Below are positions 61,863 to 64,000 of a stretch of DNA of 64,000 bases, piece after piece. This DNA comes from CAZSSM01 sp964609385 (GTDB taxonomy: Bacteria > Planctomycetota > Planctomycetia > Isosphaerales > Isosphaeraceae), in the NCBI GenBank assembly GCA_964609385.1, contig CAZSSM010000035.1, positions 1 to 64,000 on the forward strand, in the 5' to 3' direction. Positions within the stretch are counted from its first letter, which is position 1. Each line of letters begins with the position of its first letter. The notes under the pieces were generated by a model, which made no database searches, had not been told where the DNA came from, and saw nothing but the letters and a program-made list of their open reading frames with translations. The translations under genes and the position numbers were made by a program.

Positions 61863-64000
61863 ATGGCCGACGGACTGCCGATCGACGAAACCTTGATCGA
61901 CCAGATCGCTGACGCCTTCGACCGCGCTTGGCAGGATGGCGATCGTCCATTGATCGAAGTCCGTTTGGGTGAGGTTTCCGAGACGGCTCGGACCCAACTG
62001 CTGATCGAGTTGGTCCGGATCGAGTTGGAGGTGCGTCGCGAGGCCGCCGAAGACCCGACGATCGCCGAATACCTGGCGCGGTTCCCCGAACATGCCGAGG
62101 CGATTGTCTCGGCCTTCGAACGGACCACCCTCGTCATGGTGCCCTCCGGCGACGGACTGGCCGCTCCGGAGGACCGGGTCACCTTGCAGAACCCGGGCGT
62201 TGTCGTGCTCGAGGATCCGGCCGATGCGCAGGCCAATGGCGACGCCTCGACGCTCGACATGCCTTTGGGATCGTCCACTTTTCCGTGCTCCCTCAAGCCC
62301 TGGGCCGGTCGGGGATGGATCGGTCGTCGGATCGGTCCGTTCCTGCTGACCCGGTTGATCGCTGAGGGCGGTATGGGATCGGTCTTCCGCGCCGAGCAAT
62401 TCCTCCCGGTCCGACGGAGCGTGGCGCTGAAGCTCATCAAGCCCGGCCAGGGCTCCGACCAGGTCCTGGCCCGGTTCGAGGCCGAACGTCAGGCCCTGGC
62501 CCTGATGGATCACCCGCACATCGCGCGGATCTTCGAGGCCGGCGCCACCGACGACGGCCACCCCTACTTCGCCATGGAGTTGGTCGACGGCGCGCCGATC
62601 ACCACCTTCTGCGACCGACACCGGCTTGGCCTCGATGATCGGCTCGATCTGATCGTCCGCGTCGCCCGCGCCATCCACCATGCGCATCTTAAGGGGATGA
62701 TCCACCGCGATGTGAAGCCCAGTAACGTGTTGGTTGCACGGGTCGATGACGAGTTGGTGCCGAAGGTGATCGACTTCGGGATCGCCAAGGCGGTCGATCG
62801 CCAACAGATCCACAGTCCGTACCAGACCGAGGTCGGCTACCCGGTCGGCACGCTGGCCTACATGAGCCCGGAACAAGCCCGACGCGGCGTCGTACCGATC
62901 GATGTCCGGGCCGACGTCTATGCCTTGGGCGCGATGCTCTACGATCTGCTAACCGGAACGATCCCGCTGGAAGTCAACACGGGACACCCCGACGTCGGCC
63001 TCGACTATGCGTCGCTGTTGGAGGCGCTGCGGATGATCCGCGAGGACGACCCGCCGGCCCCTTCGGTGCGCCTGTCCCGCGACGACCCGGCCGGCGAACG
63101 GCTCCGCGATCTGGCTGAGCAACGCGCGACCGACCCCCAGCGCCTCATCCGTCGCGTCCGAGGCGAGCTGGACTGGATCGTCATGAAGGCCTTGGAGAAG
63201 GACCCGAATCGGCGCTATGAGTCGGCCCGTGATCTGGCCGACGACCTCCAACGGCTCCGCGTCGGCGAACCGATCGACGCCGGCCCTCCCTCGACCCTCT
63301 ACCGGCTCCGCAAGCGTGCTCTCCGGCACCGCATACCCTTAGCGATCGCCACTAGTATGGCGATCGCTTTGGCTGTTGCTATACTCAGTCTGGTTGCCAC
63401 CGTTGTGCAACGACGCGCCATGGCTTCGGGGTTCGTCGCGCAGATGGCCACGGCGCGGATCGACGCGGTGCCCGGCATCCTCGCCCAGATGGGCGACGAC
63501 CGCCGGTTTGTCGGTGAGCAACTGGCCCGTCAGGCCGAGCGCGATGGGTCGATTTCCCTGCAGGTCCGGGCCGCCTTAACCCAACTGCCCGATGATCCCA
63601 ACGTTGCCGAATCGCTGATCGATCGCCTGCTCGATCCGATCGCCCGCCCCTTGGAGGTGCTGGTCATCCGCGATGTGCTCCGACAGGAAGGCCAACTGGC
63701 CCGGTTCGCCGACCAGATCGAGGCGGAGTTGCCCGAGCCCGACCCGCCGTCGGTGATCGGTGAGCGTCAGCTCCACGCCCTGGCGGCCCTGGCGGTGCTC
63801 GATCCGGCCGACCGACCCTGGCGACCGACGCTCCGGGAACCCTTGGCGGCCGCGTTGGCCCAACAGAACGCCCTGCTGATCGGTGATTGGCGGCGGATCT
63901 TCCAGCCGGTCGCGCGGTCCCTGGTCGAACCGCTCCACGCGGTCTATGCCGATCGGGCCGGCCCTGAGGCCCGCGACCACGCCTTCGCCCTACTGCTGGC
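61863..64000 (+). CDS. Transmembrane Ser/Thr protein kinase (runs off the right edge)
   Basis: The ATG at 61863 opens a frame of at least 712 codons that continues past the window. Residues 1-70 resemble the short kinase-associated N-terminal region (PTIAEYLARFPEHAEAIVS). The kinase domain starts near 157: IGPFLLTRLIAEGGMGSVFR, ATP Lys in RRSVALKLIKPG, catalytic HRDVKPSN near 280, DFGIAKAVD, and GTLAYMSPEQARRGV. The C-lobe has the variant LIRRVRGELDWIVMKALEKD. One membrane helix lies near 490-512 (IALAVAILSLVATVVQRRA). An extracytoplasmic helical region follows, cut by the window edge. All catalytic residues are intact. It is paired with the ECF sigma factor upstream. Confidence 0.93.
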   Translation, partial: MADGLPIDETLIDQIADAFDRAWQDGDRPLIEVRLGEVSETARTQLLIELVRIELEVRREAAEDPTIAEYLARFPEHAEAIVSAFERTTLVMVPSGDGLAAPEDRVTLQNPGVVVLEDPADAQANGDASTLDMPLGSSTFPCSLKPWAGRGWIGRRIGPFLLTRLIAEGGMGSVFRAEQFLPVRRSVALKLIKPGQGSDQVLARFEAERQALALMDHPHIARIFEAGATDDGHPYFAMELVDGAPITTFCDRHRLGLDDRLDLIVRVARAIHHAHLKGMIHRDVKPSNVLVARVDDELVPKVIDFGIAKAVDRQQIHSPYQTEVGYPVGTLAYMSPEQARRGVVPIDVRADVYALGAMLYDLLTGTIPLEVNTGHPDVGLDYASLLEALRMIREDDPPAPSVRLSRDDPAGERLRDLAEQRATDPQRLIRRVRGELDWIVMKALEKDPNRRYESARDLADDLQRLRVGEPIDAGPPSTLYRLRKRALRHRIPLAIATSMAIALAVAILSLVATVVQRRAMASGFVAQMATARIDAVPGILAQMGDDRRFVGEQLARQAERDGSISLQVRAALTQLPDDPNVAESLIDRLLDPIARPLEVLVIRDVLRQEGQLARFADQIEAELPEPDPPSVIGERQLHALAALAVLDPADRPWRPTLREPLAAALAQQNALLIGDWRRIFQPVARSLVEPLHAVYADRAGPEARDHAFALLL

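Noticed and set aside
61821..62876. Leftward 351-codon open frame under the right-edge kinase
   Set aside because: The plus strand encodes an unambiguous kinase with all catalytic motifs; the antisense frame is a codon-bias shadow.
1..64000. tRNA, rRNA, CRISPR arrays, prophage
   Set aside because: Looked for T-loop-like motifs, regular short repeats and phage structural genes by eye; none found. A tRNAscan or repeat-finder run would be decisive.

Overview
The window reads as chromosomal DNA from a planctomycete, most likely near the Isosphaeraceae (inference from gene families; no 16S or other marker is present). The indicators are uniformly GC-rich coding DNA, a DUF1552/DUF1592 gene pair, ECF sigma factors with membrane and WD40 extensions, Ser/Thr kinases with one membrane helix and long C-terminal extensions, repeats of the form L..WC...GL..E..HL, a sulfatase, a DUF1559 remnant, a secreted protein with an LESR-LLL leader motif, and many secreted enzymes.

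Layout. 1-5.5 kb: a leftward run with a plant-type galacturonokinase, an NAD-dependent oxidoreductase, a sulfatase, an acyltransferase and the start of an unknown gene. 5.8-12 kb: a metal-homeostasis island. A Fur-family repressor diverges, across a Fur/Zur-like operator, from a rightward series of a small membrane protein, a ferredoxin-like protein, a CPP-motif protein, a DsrE-like protein (frameshifted), a CobW-type GTPase and a WD40 protein. The last five are joined mostly by ATGA start/stop overlaps. The head of this series has been duplicated, and each copy has lost a different gene; a methyltransferase and DUF1559/lipoprotein debris lie between the copies. 12.2-15.3 kb: a TRAP transporter. 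15.6-25.7 kb: secreted catabolic and redox enzymes (ceramidase-like, lactonase, PQQ dehydrogenase, dimethylformamidase-like, an esterase fused to a metallopeptidase-like domain, an SDR).

26-31 kb: two tandem paralogues with secretion leaders and a C-terminal Hint (self-splicing/autoprocessing) domain but no toxin behind it. I consider this the best candidate for an undescribed system. 31-34.6 kb: a deiodinase-like EF-hand thioredoxin protein, a small secreted protein, and a broken RNA ligase/polynucleotide kinase locus. 34.7-41.5 kb: an ECF sigma-WD40 fusion and the DUF1552/DUF1592 pair. 41.5-51.5 kb: a heptahaem cytochrome, a kinase-TPR protein, a conserved secreted protein, a TPR protein, hemA and a ccsA/hemX-like gene cut by a 10-N assembly gap.

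51.9-54.1 kb: an AT-rich island with a PEP-CTERM protein of foreign-looking composition and an inactivated IS3-type element. 54.1-60.5 kb: a WD40 protein, a Gfo/Idh oxidoreductase, a ribose-type ABC binding protein and permease without an ATPase, an Old Yellow Enzyme homologue and a small exported protein. 60.9-64 kb: an ECF sigma factor followed by a Ser/Thr kinase that runs off the window. I saw no tRNA, rRNA or CRISPR array.
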